In this document: positions 9,098-17,696 of the stretch, piece by piece
How the letters are laid out: each line of letters starts with the position of its first letter
How positions within the stretch are numbered: the first letter of the stretch is position 1
From: Bacteroidales bacterium
GTDB lineage: Bacteria > Bacteroidota > Bacteroidia > Bacteroidales > Muribaculaceae
Reading direction: 5' to 3'
Assembly: GCA_014800785.1 (NCBI GenBank)
Contig: JAAVFK010000013.1
Location: 1 to 32,648 of the forward strand
Length of the DNA: 32,648 bases
Notes under the pieces: model-generated
What the model was told of the DNA's origin: nothing
What the model saw: the letters and a program-made list of their open reading frames with translations, nothing else
The model's database searches: none
Program-made: the position numbers and the translations under genes

Positions 9098-10300
9098 ATG
9101 CCTTCAATCACATTAATAACTCTCCATACCCCTACTCCGGAAAATGTTCGAGCTGCTTCAGCGCTTCCATATCATCTTATTGGTGCTCGCCCTAAAAATG
9201 TGAAAGTAATTATATACTCTTACAATTTAAATCAAATTGAACGAGAGGAAATTATAAAAATTGAGAAAGACTTAGATGTTACAATCTTTACGCTATCAAT
9301 AAGCAAATTTGTAAGATCGCTATTAAGTAAGAAAGGATCTTTCTTAAGGGCCATACTTTCTCGACCAGCATTAAATTATTTAGAGTTACCAAGTGAAATA
9401 CAGAAGAAGATTCTATCTCATTCTGACTACATTTGGATATATGGTGAGGATATCGGACATTTCTCAAAATACTTCAACGCATTCATATCTTGTGTTGTCA
9501 CGGGTCCGGATTGTGAAGCCCTTTATTATTGGAGAATGTTAGGATGTCCAGAAAAATTAAATAAATTTTTCACTATTGTGAGATACTCAAGAGCGTATGG
9601 TCATTATTTATCCCTAACAAAAGATTTACCCTATAAGAATGTCTTTTACCACCTGGTAGGGGATGAAGATGCCAAATATCTAACCAAGGTAAATTCAAAA
9701 CTAAATGTAGAATTTATTAATCATCCACATTATGAAGGTAACTTAGATAGAGAAATTGGCTTTTCTTCACCTAAAATTCGACTACTAATCTCAGGAAGAA
9801 ATGATTTCTATGTAGAAAAAGGAATAAATGAAGCTATTGGGGCCTTGATAGAACATTCAGAGCTCAGAGAATCTTATTCCGTAACATTTCAGGGGAAAGG
9901 TTGGTCTCCTCTTGCAAATAAGCTTAGAGGTGCAAATTACGAAGTAACTGAAGTTGGATTTGTTACGAGTTATAAGGATGAACTATGTTGCCATGATGTG
10001 CTTCTATCCACAATAGGTGTAGGAACTGGAACCAAAGGAAAAGTATTAGATGCTTTCATAAATGGATTGCTGGTAGTAGGTACTCTTCGTAGTGTTGAAA
10101 ATATTCAGGTACGGGATAAGGAGCATTACTTCCTCTATGAAGAAAAAGAAGATCTTATAAAAATTTTGAAATGGATAGCAACTCATAAAGAGCAAGCAGA
10201 AAAAATAGCCATCAGTGGAAGAGAGAGAGTTCTTCAAGAACATGGCATAAAACATGTATCAGATCTCTTTTATTCTCTGTTCCCAAATCTTAAAAAATAA
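9098..10300 (+). CDS. GT-B fold glycosyltransferase, divergent
   Basis: A 400-residue protein that I assign to the GT-B glycosyltransferases, with less certainty than its neighbours. The C-terminal half has a GT4-like layout: 'RLLISGRNDFYVEKGINEAI' near residue 226, a strand rich in glycine ('TFQGKGWSPLANKL'), 'EVGFVTSYKDELCCHDVLL', and a final 'GVGTGTKGKVLDAFINGLLV', which resembles the nucleotide-sugar-binding end where GT4 enzymes have EX7E. A canonical EX7E is not seen; the G-x-G-T-K-x-K pattern replaces it. The N-terminal 'PTPENVRAASALPYHLI' is unusual. It lies 27 bases after a GT4 and five bases before the manC-like gene, so a role in the same repeat unit is likely. Confidence 0.72.
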   Translation: MPSITLITLHTPTPENVRAASALPYHLIGARPKNVKVIIYSYNLNQIEREEIIKIEKDLDVTIFTLSISKFVRSLLSKKGSFLRAILSRPALNYLELPSEIQKKILSHSDYIWIYGEDIGHFSKYFNAFISCVVTGPDCEALYYWRMLGCPEKLNKFFTIVRYSRAYGHYLSLTKDLPYKNVFYHLVGDEDAKYLTKVNSKLNVEFINHPHYEGNLDREIGFSSPKIRLLISGRNDFYVEKGINEAIGALIEHSELRESYSVTFQGKGWSPLANKLRGANYEVTEVGFVTSYKDELCCHDVLLSTIGVGTGTKGKVLDAFINGLLVVGTLRSVENIQVRDKEHYFLYEEKEDLIKILKWIATHKEQAEKIAISGRERVLQEHGIKHVSDLFYSLFPNLKK

Positions 10301-10305
10301 CTTTT

Positions 10306-11634
10306 ATGCAAATAGTATTATTATCTGGCGGATCTGGAAAACGTCTTTGGCCTTTATCTAATGGTATCCGATCAAAACAATTCCTGAAGGTATTAAGAGC
10401 ACCATCGGGAGAATTGGAATCAATGGTGCAAAGAGTTTATCGACAGATTAGAGAAGCCGGCATTAATGCGCAAGTCACAGTTGCTACATCAGCAAATCAA
10501 AAAGATTCCATAATATCACAGTTAGATGATAAAGTTGATATTGTTACTGAGCCAGAAAGACGAGATACTTTCCCTGCAATTGCTCTTTGTGTAACATATC
10601 TGAACAAGGTAAAGCACATTGATCCGGACGAAACTATAATCGTAATGCCGTGTGATGTGTTCGCAGACAGCAGTTATTTCGATAAAATATCCCAGATGGC
10701 TAAGGAGGTAGAATCTAATAAAAGCGATTTAGTCTTAATGGGAATTGTACCAACATATCCATCTTCTAAGTTTGGTTATATTATGCCTAATCGCCTAAAT
10801 CCAGGAAAGATTGATGGATTTATGGAAAAACCTACTCTTGAACTTGCAAAAGAATTAATCCAAAATGGTGCGGTCTGGAACGGTGGTGTATTTGGGTTTA
10901 AGTTAGGCTATCTTATCGATAAAATTACTAAATATTTCAATGCTCAGACATTTGATGAATTCATACATCGATACGTGGAACTCCCTAAGATAAGTTTTGA
11001 CTATGAGATTGTAGAAAAAACTTCTAATTTAAGCGGTGTATATTATAAAGGAAGATGGAAAGATCTGGGAACTTGGAATGCTCTGAGTGAAGAGCTTTCT
11101 TCATGTAAAATCGGAAATGTTATTCAGTCAGAATGCTTGGGAACCACAACGATCAATGAATTGAGTATTCCTATTTTATGCCAAGGGACAAATAATCTAA
11201 TCGTGGCAGCTTCTCCGGACGGTATATTAGTTGCGGATAAATCTAAATCGGAAGATATTAAGGATGGAGTAAACGCCATCAATTCACGTCCTATGTACGA
11301 AGAAAGAAGATGGGGTTCATATAAAGTAATCGATAATGTAGAATTTAAGGATGGCTTCTGCGCTTTGACAAAACAGTTAACGCTCAATCTGGGATGTTCA
11401 ATTAGTTATCAAAGACATTCGTATAGAGATGAGGTATGGACATTTATAGATGGGTCAGGAGAAATTGTCATTGATGAGAAGAGATCCCTTGTCAAGCGAG
11501 GAGATGTAATTATTATTTCAAGAGGTACCCTACATGCACTTAGAGCTGTAACTTCATTAACATTCATTGAAGTACAGCGAGGGGAAAATCTTGTAGAAGA
11601 AGATATCGAAAGATTTGAATATAACTGGGGATGA
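10306..11634 (+). CDS. manC: Mannose-1-phosphate guanylyltransferase with cupin domain
   Basis: A 442-residue cytoplasmic enzyme that makes GDP-mannose from mannose-1-phosphate and GTP. The N-terminal nucleotidyltransferase domain shows 'LLSGGSGKRLWPLSN' at residues 4-18, followed by 'KQFLKVL'. The family's 'FMEKPT' is at F172-T177 and 'WNGGVFGF' near residue 193. The C-terminal part from about residue 330, 'RRWGSYKVID' then 'HSYRDEVWTFIDGSGEI', is the type II phosphomannose-isomerase-like cupin domain. The protein is a little shorter than typical 460-480 residue bifunctional ManC enzymes. It shows that mannose, or a GDP-mannose-derived sugar, enters the glycan. No GDP-mannose dehydratase is seen in the window. 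It is the last gene of the compact operon; the mosaic region follows. Confidence 0.88.
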   Translation: MQIVLLSGGSGKRLWPLSNGIRSKQFLKVLRAPSGELESMVQRVYRQIREAGINAQVTVATSANQKDSIISQLDDKVDIVTEPERRDTFPAIALCVTYLNKVKHIDPDETIIVMPCDVFADSSYFDKISQMAKEVESNKSDLVLMGIVPTYPSSKFGYIMPNRLNPGKIDGFMEKPTLELAKELIQNGAVWNGGVFGFKLGYLIDKITKYFNAQTFDEFIHRYVELPKISFDYEIVEKTSNLSGVYYKGRWKDLGTWNALSEELSSCKIGNVIQSECLGTTTINELSIPILCQGTNNLIVAASPDGILVADKSKSEDIKDGVNAINSRPMYEERRWGSYKVIDNVEFKDGFCALTKQLTLNLGCSISYQRHSYRDEVWTFIDGSGEIVIDEKRSLVKRGDVIIISRGTLHALRAVTSLTFIEVQRGENLVEEDIERFEYNWG

Positions 11635-11674
11635 GTATAGGGTAATTTAAGTAGATCATGCGTCTGATAATCGA

Positions 11675-11887
11675 TTGGTATTGTGTCTAAGTATGCTCAA
11701 AGATATTTTTCTAAAGTTGAGAAATATTAAAACGCTTGCCCAAAATATCCTGGATTTAGAGAAAGATTCTGTTACCTATGCTGAGGTGGCAGACAGATGT
11801 GCAAAGCGGGCTGGAGACTTCGATATCTCCAAAATGGTCGATGGGTACGTTAACGTTTATAACTCATTGAATGAGAAAGACCACTAA
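11675..11887 (+). pseudogene. GT4 C-terminal scrap
   Basis: This 70-residue frame is the tail of a GT4 glycosyltransferase and nothing more. Its end, 'RAGDFDISKMVDGYVNVYN', aligns without gaps to the end of the intact GT4 at 7976-9070 ('RAQNYDISKMVDAYIKEYN'), and 'TLAQNILDLEKD' matches 'VLAQYIMELEND' just before it. The catalytic domains are missing; upstream there are only about 40 bases before the manC-like stop. The TTG start is an artefact of the ORF caller. It is best read as the relic of a deleted GT4 related to, but not identical with, the 7976 gene. Its end overlaps the start of the next relic by 17 bases, so these two once formed a translationally coupled pair. Confidence 0.75.
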
Positions 11888-12513
11888 AATAATACGGACA
11901 ACAACATTCCCCACTTCATTGAATACATTTTGTCGTGGGCTTCTGAGAGAATTGGAAGAGCAGGATGGATATGAGATTGTGGCTGTCAGTTCACACGGTA
12001 AGGATCTTGAGAAGATTGCGGAGCGCGAGGATGTGAGAACTATAGCTGTTCCGATGCACCGCCAGATTTCTCCACTCAATGATCTCAAGAGTTTATGGGG
12101 TCTGATCAAGGTATTCCGCAAGGAAAAGCCGACAATGGTTCATTCGATGACACCGAAGGCCGGATTGCTGTCAATGATGGCGGCTTGTGTGTGTCGCGTG
12201 CCGGTACGTCTCCATACCTTTACCGGTCTGGTATTTCCTACCTCAACTGGCCTTAAGCAGAAGATTCTGATCTTCACAGACCGCCTGACCTGTGTATGCG
12301 CCACCCATATCGTCCCCGAGGGTGAGGGAGTGAAGAACGACCTCATCAATTACAAGAATCTTTATCGGCCGTCTTGTCAGAGACAAGGGGATAAATGAGC
12401 TGGTCGAGGCTTTCAAACGGCTCAATGAGAAGTATCCCGACACATGTCTGATTCTTATAGGATCGTAGGAACGGGAACTTGATCCGCTGAGATAAGGAAC
12501 AATTGATGAAATC
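11871..12513 (+). pseudogene. Broken GT4 upstream of phosphoglycosyl transferase
   Basis: The N-terminal domain of a GT4 enzyme is readable to about 12355 ('KIIRTTTFPTSLNTFCRGLL', 'VHSMTPKAGLL', 'HTFTGLVFPTSTGLKQKIL', 'THIVPEGEGVKNDLINY'). About 45 codons present in the intact paralogue at 16539 are then missing. The sequence resumes in another frame with 'FIGRLVRDKGINELVEAF' (about 12360 on), hits a TAG after 'LILIGS' and a TAA after 'ELDPLR', and stops being homologous just before the next gene. The C-terminal 150 or so residues with the EX7E motif are absent. The gene is therefore dead through an internal deletion with frameshift, two stops and a 3' deletion. The surviving protein-level match to 16539-17696 is very strong over residues 85-160. 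Confidence 0.9.
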
Positions 12514-12525
12514 TAAAAATAAGCT

Positions 12526-13191
12526 ATGTACGCAAGATATATAAAACGCTTTCTTGATATTACAATCTCTTTCTGCGGGCTTTTAGTTATCTCCCCGCTC
12601 TTACTTACTCTATGCTTTCTTGTTAGGTCGAAGCTTGGGAGTCCTATATTCTTCCGACAACAACGCATTGGGAAAGACGAAAAGCCTTTCATGATGATAA
12701 AATTCAGGACAATGACTGATGCGCGAGATAAGGATGGCAAGCTACTTCCAGATACCGAAAGATTTACTAAGTTCGGTAATTTTTTAAGAAATTCCAGTCT
12801 TGACGAACTTCCCGAACTTTTCAATGTGATTAAGGGAGATATGTCTCTCGTTGGACCACGTCCACTTTATCCCATCTACCTTCCCTATTATACCGAAGAG
12901 GAAGCTAAGCGCCACAAGGTAAGAGGGGGAATAACAGGATTGGCTCAGATAAATGGACGTGCGCTTTGCCGGTGGAAAGAGAGATTCAGCTATGATGTAA
13001 AATATGTTGACGAGCTATCTTTCAAGAATGATGTAAAAATTCTTTGGAGAACATTCTTTAAAGTTGCTGCTAAAGAAGATATTGGAACACCATCAGTAAC
13101 AGATGAGGGAGGACTACATATTATCCGAGAAATTCAACGTCCTGATTTAGTTGAAAAAGTGAAGAATATGAATTGCAGAAGCAATATTTAA
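12526..13191 (+). CDS. Monotopic phosphoglycosyl transferase (PglC/WcaJ-type sugar transferase)
   Basis: A 221-residue initiating enzyme of the bacterial sugar transferase family (PF02397). It transfers a sugar-1-phosphate from a UDP-sugar to undecaprenyl phosphate and so starts the repeat unit. One N-terminal hydrophobic re-entrant segment follows 'RYIKRFLDI' (residues 4-12). Then come 'FFRQQRIGKDEKPFMMIKFR', 'TMTDARD', the catalytic Asp-Glu pair in 'SSLDELPELF' (D93 and E94), 'VIKGDMSLVGPRPL' and 'VRGGITGLAQINGR'. All core residues are present. Its size matches the minimal PglC class rather than the long WbaP class. It follows the dead GT4 directly and is the only intact initiating transferase in the window, because the second copy at 17693 is broken. 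Confidence 0.93.
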   Translation: MYARYIKRFLDITISFCGLLVISPLLLTLCFLVRSKLGSPIFFRQQRIGKDEKPFMMIKFRTMTDARDKDGKLLPDTERFTKFGNFLRNSSLDELPELFNVIKGDMSLVGPRPLYPIYLPYYTEEEAKRHKVRGGITGLAQINGRALCRWKERFSYDVKYVDELSFKNDVKILWRTFFKVAAKEDIGTPSVTDEGGLHIIREIQRPDLVEKVKNMNCRSNI

Positions 13192-13204
13192 ATCTAAATT
13201 ATCT

Positions 13205-14407
13205 ATGAAAGTCAAAAATTGGGAAGTTGGAAGTCACTGGTTTGGAGATCTTGATGGGAAAGAATATCAAAATTCGGACTTATCCTATATTTATAAAATT
13301 CCGGCAACTGCCTGTCAACCTATTGAGCCACTTGAAATGGAGTTTTTATCGACTTGCAGAAGTGCCATAGGCAAAAGTATAGATAATATCTCCTTTGTAG
13401 GTGATGACAATGACGTGGCTTTAGTCCCGGCTTTTACATGCCAAAGTGTTCTGGAACCTTTTATTCAACGACGAATAAAGTGTATACCATATCCGATCAA
13501 TATGGATCTTTCCATAGATGTCGAAACTTTATTTGATCTAATAAAAGAACATATAATTAGACCTTGCAGAATATTTAGACCTTGCAGAATATTAATTCAT
13601 GCATATTTTGGTTTTGACACTCTTGTCGAATTAAGAAGAAAGTTAAAAGAGGAAGATTGTTTCATGCATTTATGTACCATTGAAGATAGGACTCAGTCAA
13701 TGTTCTCCAACCTACCCAAATTGGAGACCGTTACTAAGGTTGGCAGTATTCGTAAATGGTTTCCAATTCCAGATGGGAGCTATGTTGCTTATGACATAGA
13801 CCCCGACGATCAAATATCGCACGAACAATTTTTTGGTTGTTATCCTGAACACACCGATTTAATCGATGCCAAGAAACTTGCCTTCAGACTAAAGAATAAT
13901 TATATCATGAAGGGAGAGGGATCTAAAAATATTTATATGCAGTTTTATTCAGCTGCGGAGCAAATTTTAAATTCACGAACAACCTGTTATGCCATGTCTA
14001 CAGCATCAAAAAACTATCTTAGCCATGTGGATTATGACGCTATGAAAATTCAAAGGATAAATAACTATCAGCTCCTTTCTAATAGGCTAAGAAAACATGA
14101 ACCATATATTCATACCCTCTTTCCTGAAGTGGAGAATGGCATCGTACCCTTCATGCTTCCTGTACTTATTCGAGAGAAGAGAAAGGAATTTCAAGACTTC
14201 ATGGCCAAACACAATGTCTTTCCTACTATCATCTGGAGTTGTCCTGATACATTCAGACCTTTTATTTATGGGTCAGGAAAGTCGAAAATTAATTACAGCG
14301 ATACAAAAGCTTTATACGATTCTATACTTTGTTTCCATATCGATCAGAGATATAATGAGAGGGATATGGAAAAAGTTGCAGATATTATTGATCAATTCTC
14401 ATTTTAA
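13205..14407 (+). CDS. DegT/PLP aminotransferase-fold protein
   Basis: A 400-residue protein with the layout of the DegT/DnrJ/EryC1-like fold-type-I PLP enzymes, though divergent. 'LVPAFTCQSVLEPFIQRR' near residue 77 corresponds to the substrate/PLP loop, 'CTIEDRTQSMFSNLP' near residue 155 to the Asp that contacts the PLP nitrogen, and 'VGSIRKWFPIPDGSYVAY' to the active-site lysine (K184). The family usually aminates a keto-sugar. This branch, which has an RKWxxxPDG motif rather than the classical HPxKxI, may act on other substrates. It lies 13 bases after the phosphoglycosyl transferase and two bases before an ATP-grasp ligase, suggesting that the pair makes and attaches an amino-type decoration (inference). 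An 18-bp in-frame duplication lies inside it. Confidence 0.68.
   Translation: MKVKNWEVGSHWFGDLDGKEYQNSDLSYIYKIPATACQPIEPLEMEFLSTCRSAIGKSIDNISFVGDDNDVALVPAFTCQSVLEPFIQRRIKCIPYPINMDLSIDVETLFDLIKEHIIRPCRIFRPCRILIHAYFGFDTLVELRRKLKEEDCFMHLCTIEDRTQSMFSNLPKLETVTKVGSIRKWFPIPDGSYVAYDIDPDDQISHEQFFGCYPEHTDLIDAKKLAFRLKNNYIMKGEGSKNIYMQFYSAAEQILNSRTTCYAMSTASKNYLSHVDYDAMKIQRINNYQLLSNRLRKHEPYIHTLFPEVENGIVPFMLPVLIREKRKEFQDFMAKHNVFPTIIWSCPDTFRPFIYGSGKSKINYSDTKALYDSILCFHIDQRYNERDMEKVADIIDQFSF
13557..13592 (+). repeat. 18-bp direct tandem repeat, in frame
   Basis: TTAGACCTTGCAGAATAT occurs twice back to back inside the aminotransferase-like gene, adding six residues (RPCRIF followed by RPCRIL). The copies are identical over 18 bases, so the duplication looks recent. 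It keeps the frame open. Confidence 0.9.
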
Positions 14408-14409
14408 GA

Positions 14410-15540
14410 ATGACCCAAACAAATAATAAGTTGGTGATACTTGGTACGAACGAGTATCAAAATCCCTTAATCGTAAGAGCCAAAGAGTTGGGTTATGAGA
14501 CCCATGTATTTGGCCTTCAAAGAGGTGAAATCGGAGAAACTACCGCCGACTTCTTTCATGCGGTAGACATTATGGATTACAAAAGGCTATGGGATGAATG
14601 TAAGAAACTTAGTCCATGTGGAGTGGCATCTGTTTGCTCGGAACTCGCAATGCATCCAATGAACTTTCTTCTCAGGAAAATGGGAATCCCTTGTAACTCT
14701 CTAAAAACAGAAATCCTAACGACTAATAAATACCTGATGAGAAAGGAAATGGCTGATGCAGGTATTGATGGACCGGAATTTACATTGGTCAGGAGAGGAG
14801 AAGAGATCGAGAAAATTGAGGAGAGACTTTCTAAATTCAAATATCCTCTGATAGTTAAGCCTTGTGACTTGAGCTCCAGTCGCGGAGTCTACAAAATAGA
14901 TACTCCGACACAACTGCTGGAAGGAATTCTATACGCCATGGAATGGTCCCAAACTGGCGAGGCAATTCTTGAAGAATTTATAAAAGGACCAGAATATAGT
15001 GGTGAAAGTATCGCTTACAAAGGTGAATACAACTTATTGGCCATTACCGAAAAGTCTACAACAGGTGCCCCTCATTTTGTTGAAACCGGCCATCGTCAGC
15101 CTGCTCGATTAGATCATGTAACTATTGAACGAGTACGTGAAACCCTATTCAAGGCATTCAAATCACTCGGGATCGAATATGGAGCTATACATCCGGAGTT
15201 CAAGATAACAGAGGATGGACGAATCATTTTTATGGAAATCGCAACCAGAATGGGGGGAGATTGTATCGGTACAGACTTGGTACCTCTCTCTTCAGGCTAT
15301 GATTATCTCGGAATGGTAATTAACATCTGTTGCGGTCAGAAACCAACCTTTGATAAAATAAGAGAGCCGGGGATAGCCCAAAACCACTATCTTATGACCC
15401 ATAACGACCTTGAGGAATTCCAAAAGATCCAATTGGAGACTCCGGAAAAAATATGGCGTCATAGCACCTTCAAACCTATTTCCGACTCTCCTATACTTAA
15501 AAGCGCAGATAGGGCCGGATATTATATTACAGTAGAGTAA
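14410..15540 (+). CDS. ATP-grasp ligase of capsule locus
   Basis: A 376-residue ATP-grasp enzyme, a class that joins a carboxylate to an amine or thiol through an acyl phosphate. The order of parts is standard. A Rossmann-like N-terminus ('KLVILGTNEYQNPLIVRAKE') comes first, then 'KYPLIVKPCDLSSSRGVYK' near residue 145 for nucleotide binding, 'ILEEFIKGPEYSGE' near residue 185, and the metal-binding end 'EDGRIIFMEIATRMGGD' near residue 272. The length is normal. It starts two bases after the aminotransferase-fold gene stop, so the two are almost certainly translated together. Directly downstream, after five bases, begins a dead CapK-like adenylate-forming gene, which suggests a former decoration cassette. 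The substrate is unknown. Confidence 0.85.
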   Translation: MTQTNNKLVILGTNEYQNPLIVRAKELGYETHVFGLQRGEIGETTADFFHAVDIMDYKRLWDECKKLSPCGVASVCSELAMHPMNFLLRKMGIPCNSLKTEILTTNKYLMRKEMADAGIDGPEFTLVRRGEEIEKIEERLSKFKYPLIVKPCDLSSSRGVYKIDTPTQLLEGILYAMEWSQTGEAILEEFIKGPEYSGESIAYKGEYNLLAITEKSTTGAPHFVETGHRQPARLDHVTIERVRETLFKAFKSLGIEYGAIHPEFKITEDGRIIFMEIATRMGGDCIGTDLVPLSSGYDYLGMVINICCGQKPTFDKIREPGIAQNHYLMTHNDLEEFQKIQLETPEKIWRHSTFKPISDSPILKSADRAGYYITVE

Positions 15541-15545
15541 TATCA

Positions 15546-16157
15546 ATGAAACTTCTCGAATAAGTAAGAGCTTTATCTTTTTGGACAATTGATTCATTGC
15601 ACTGAGGAAGGATCCGTTGTTATTTAAAAAATATAACGGAGATCAAAGACGACCCTATAACTGAACAAGAATTAGATGCATACTACAAGCAGCATTTACT
15701 TCGGTTATTAAAACATTCCGTTCACAGTGTTCCACAATATGCCAATTTTTCAGAGTTACTAAACAAAGACAATCCTATTGAAAAATGGCCAATAATGGAT
15801 AAGGCCAATCTCAAAGCTTCCGGGGGACAATTGTTTGTCGAACATATTTAACAAAGAGTCCCTTATTCCTATGTCTACCAGTGGCTCAACAGCCACACCA
15901 TTTACATGTTGGCAAAATTCAGATAAAAAAGCGTCATGTAAATGCTGAAGTACCATATTCTAATGGTAGAATTGGGTTTTCTATAGGCAGAAAAATAATT
16001 TATTTTCGATCTATAGTAAATGAAGTTAGAAAATCAAAGGTTCAACAGTATCTTCTGAACATCAATCTTCTTGACTGCTGTAACCTTAATGTAGAGGTAA
16101 TCAAAGAACGATTAGTAGAAATAAAGAAACTATCGGCTAAAGGAGGAGCCATCACGT
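15546..16157 (+). pseudogene. CapK / phenylacetate-CoA-ligase-like gene, broken
   Basis: The relic begins at ATG 15546, six bases after the ATP-grasp stop, with the family start 'MKLLE' followed by an in-frame TAA (15561) and a TGA (15603). The same frame then reads 'ELDAYYKQHLLRLLKHSV' and 'VPQYANF' up to 15851. A shift gives 'FNKESLIPMSTSGSTATPF', which is the AMP-binding P-loop-like motif of adenylate-forming enzymes. A second shift near 15930 gives 'GRKIIYFRSIVNEVRKSKVQ' and 'LVEIKKLSAKGGA'. Homology ends near 16157, less than half way through a normal 430-450 residue protein. Two stops, two frameshifts and a 3' truncation make it non-functional. ORF 15881-16234 in the track is only its last frame. 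Confidence 0.85.
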
Positions 16158-16160
16158 GGA

Positions 16161-16325
16161 ATTCGTGCTTTCTGGAGTCTTATGCTTATACTACTTCCTA
16201 TAGCTCTCCTTTTTGTCGAGAAGCCGCTATATAGCCTTCAAGGCGTGACCATAATCGCCGCGTTTCCCATCGGAATACTTCTTATACTGATAGTATGGAG
16301 TTTCTTTAAAGACTGTAATTCTTAG
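16161..16325 (+). pseudogene. BCCT transporter C-terminal scrap
   Basis: In the frame starting at 16161 the sequence reads 'IRAFWSLMLILLPIALLFVE', then 'LYSLQGVTIIAAFPIGILLI', then 'LIVWSFFKDCNS' and a stop at 16323-16325. This matches the last transmembrane helices of BCCT-family (betaine/choline/carnitine) transporters, whose ends typically read as a RxFWG-type helix, LQxxxIIAAxPF and a tail ending in SLFK. Only about 54 codons remain. It abuts the broken CapK-like relic within a few bases, so an unrelated gene was joined in here. It has no role in glycan synthesis and is probably debris from a recombination event. Confidence 0.6.
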
Positions 16326-16340
16326 CTTAAAGGGTAATAA

Positions 16341-16484
16341 GTCTTTACGATATTATCTGCTGAAAAGTTAAGTAAATTTTTTCTATACTTCCCGAATAGT
16401 GGTAAGATATTAGAGATCCTTGTGCAACCGATTGAGTCTATCGTGATGACTAAACGCAAAATCAAAAGCAAACCCATCATATAA
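16341..16484 (+). other. Unassigned short open frame (possible gene tail)
   Basis: A 47-codon open stretch without a start codon near its beginning, ending in TAA (16482-16484). It reads 'LSAEKLSKFFLYFPNSGKIL' and ends in a basic 'KRKIKSKPII'. The composition looks like the C-terminus of a coding gene, but I recognise no family. It may be a further scrap, or the leader of the GT4 that begins 55 bases later. Confidence 0.25.
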
Positions 16485-16538
16485 GTAAACTTAATAAGCA
16501 TGGTTCAAAAATTTGAAATAAATAAAAATATCGAAATT

Positions 16539-17696
16539 ATGAGTCGTCTAAAGCCAAAGATAATTAGAGCTTGTACTGTCCCAAATTCTATAGGATTTGT
16601 AACAGGTATGATACCGGAACTTTTGGAAAAATTTGAAGTAGGAGTTTTAGCCTCACCCGGTAAGTATTGGGAAGCATTAGATAAGTATGGAAATGAGGTA
16701 AAACGATTAAAAGTAGCCATGGAAAGACAAATTTCACCATGGAAAGACTGTATAAGTCTTTGGAAACTAATTCGAATTTTTCATAAGGAACGACCGGATA
16801 TAGTACACTCGATGACCCCAAAGGCCGGATTACTTTGTATGATAGCTGCTTGGCTAAATCGTGTACCTATAAGAATCCATACCTTTACCGGGCTGGTATT
16901 TCCAACCTCGACCGGCCTTAAGCAGAAGATCCTGATCTTCACCGACCGTCTTACCTGCGCATGCGCCACCCATATTGTCCCCGAGGGTGAGGGAGTAAAG
17001 AACGATCTCATCAATTACAATATCACGAAGAAACCCCTGAAAGTACTGGGCTACGGCAACGTACAAGGCATAGATCTGAACCGCTTCAATCCAGAACTGC
17101 CCGAAGTAAAAGCCGAAGCCGGGAAGATCCGCAAAGAAGATGTCTTCACTTTCGTCTTTATCGGACGTCTTGTGGGAGACAAAGGAATCAACGAATTGGT
17201 CTCAGCGTTCACGCGCTTGAACCAAAAATACCCGGATACTCGACTGATTCTTGTTGGGAGATATGAGTCAAGACTTGATCCCTTGCAGGTTGAAACAGAA
17301 GAAGAGATCAAAAATAACCAAGCAATATGGGCGTCGGGTGAAACTCCAGATGTACGCCCTTGGCTTTTGGCCTCAGACACCCTTGTCTTTCCGAGTTATC
17401 GAGAGGGTTTTCCGAATGTGGTGATAGAGGCCGGGGCTATGGGGTTGCCCTCTATTGTCACAGACATTAATGGCTCGCGCGAGATCATTATTGAGGGTGA
17501 GAATGGAACCATCATCCCATCAAAAAATACACAGGCACTTGAAGAGGCGATGGAGCGAATGATTGTGGATAAACATTCAACTGAGTTCATGGCTTCCAAA
17601 GCTCGACAGATGATCGCGGAAAGATTTGAACAGCACTATGTCCGCAAGTGCCTGAAGGAGTACTACGAAGAAATTCTTAACTCTCGTAAGAAATGA
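16539..17696 (+). CDS. Glycosyltransferase family 4 (intact paralogue)
   Basis: A retaining GT-B enzyme of 385 residues from the ATG at 16539, which aligns with the start of the broken paralogue; the ORF track uses the ATG at 16500, adding 13 residues. Parts in order are 'KIIRACTVPNSIGFVTGMIP', 'IVHSMTPKAGLLCMIAAW', 'HTFTGLVFPTSTGLKQKIL', 'VFIGRLVGDKGINELVSAF' and the EX7E motif 'EGFPNVVIE' (E289 and E297), followed by 'GLPSIVTDINGSREII'. The 5' third is AT-rich and distinct from the paralogue, while about 145 bases from 16876 are nearly the same as 12211-12355, a mosaic pattern. It overlaps the following dead phosphoglycosyl transferase by ATGA. In this family it would add the second sugar after the initiating enzyme. 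Confidence 0.9.
   Translation: MSRLKPKIIRACTVPNSIGFVTGMIPELLEKFEVGVLASPGKYWEALDKYGNEVKRLKVAMERQISPWKDCISLWKLIRIFHKERPDIVHSMTPKAGLLCMIAAWLNRVPIRIHTFTGLVFPTSTGLKQKILIFTDRLTCACATHIVPEGEGVKNDLINYNITKKPLKVLGYGNVQGIDLNRFNPELPEVKAEAGKIRKEDVFTFVFIGRLVGDKGINELVSAFTRLNQKYPDTRLILVGRYESRLDPLQVETEEEIKNNQAIWASGETPDVRPWLLASDTLVFPSYREGFPNVVIEAGAMGLPSIVTDINGSREIIIEGENGTIIPSKNTQALEEAMERMIVDKHSTEFMASKARQMIAERFEQHYVRKCLKEYYEEILNSRKK

Noticed and set aside
14097-14426. 109-residue + strand ORF
   Set aside because: Shadow of the aminotransferase-fold gene and of its junction with the ATP-grasp gene; no domain.
16781-17014. - strand ORFs repeated at 12140-12349 and 16781-17014
   Set aside because: Their similarity to each other only mirrors the conserved GT4 core on the + strand.
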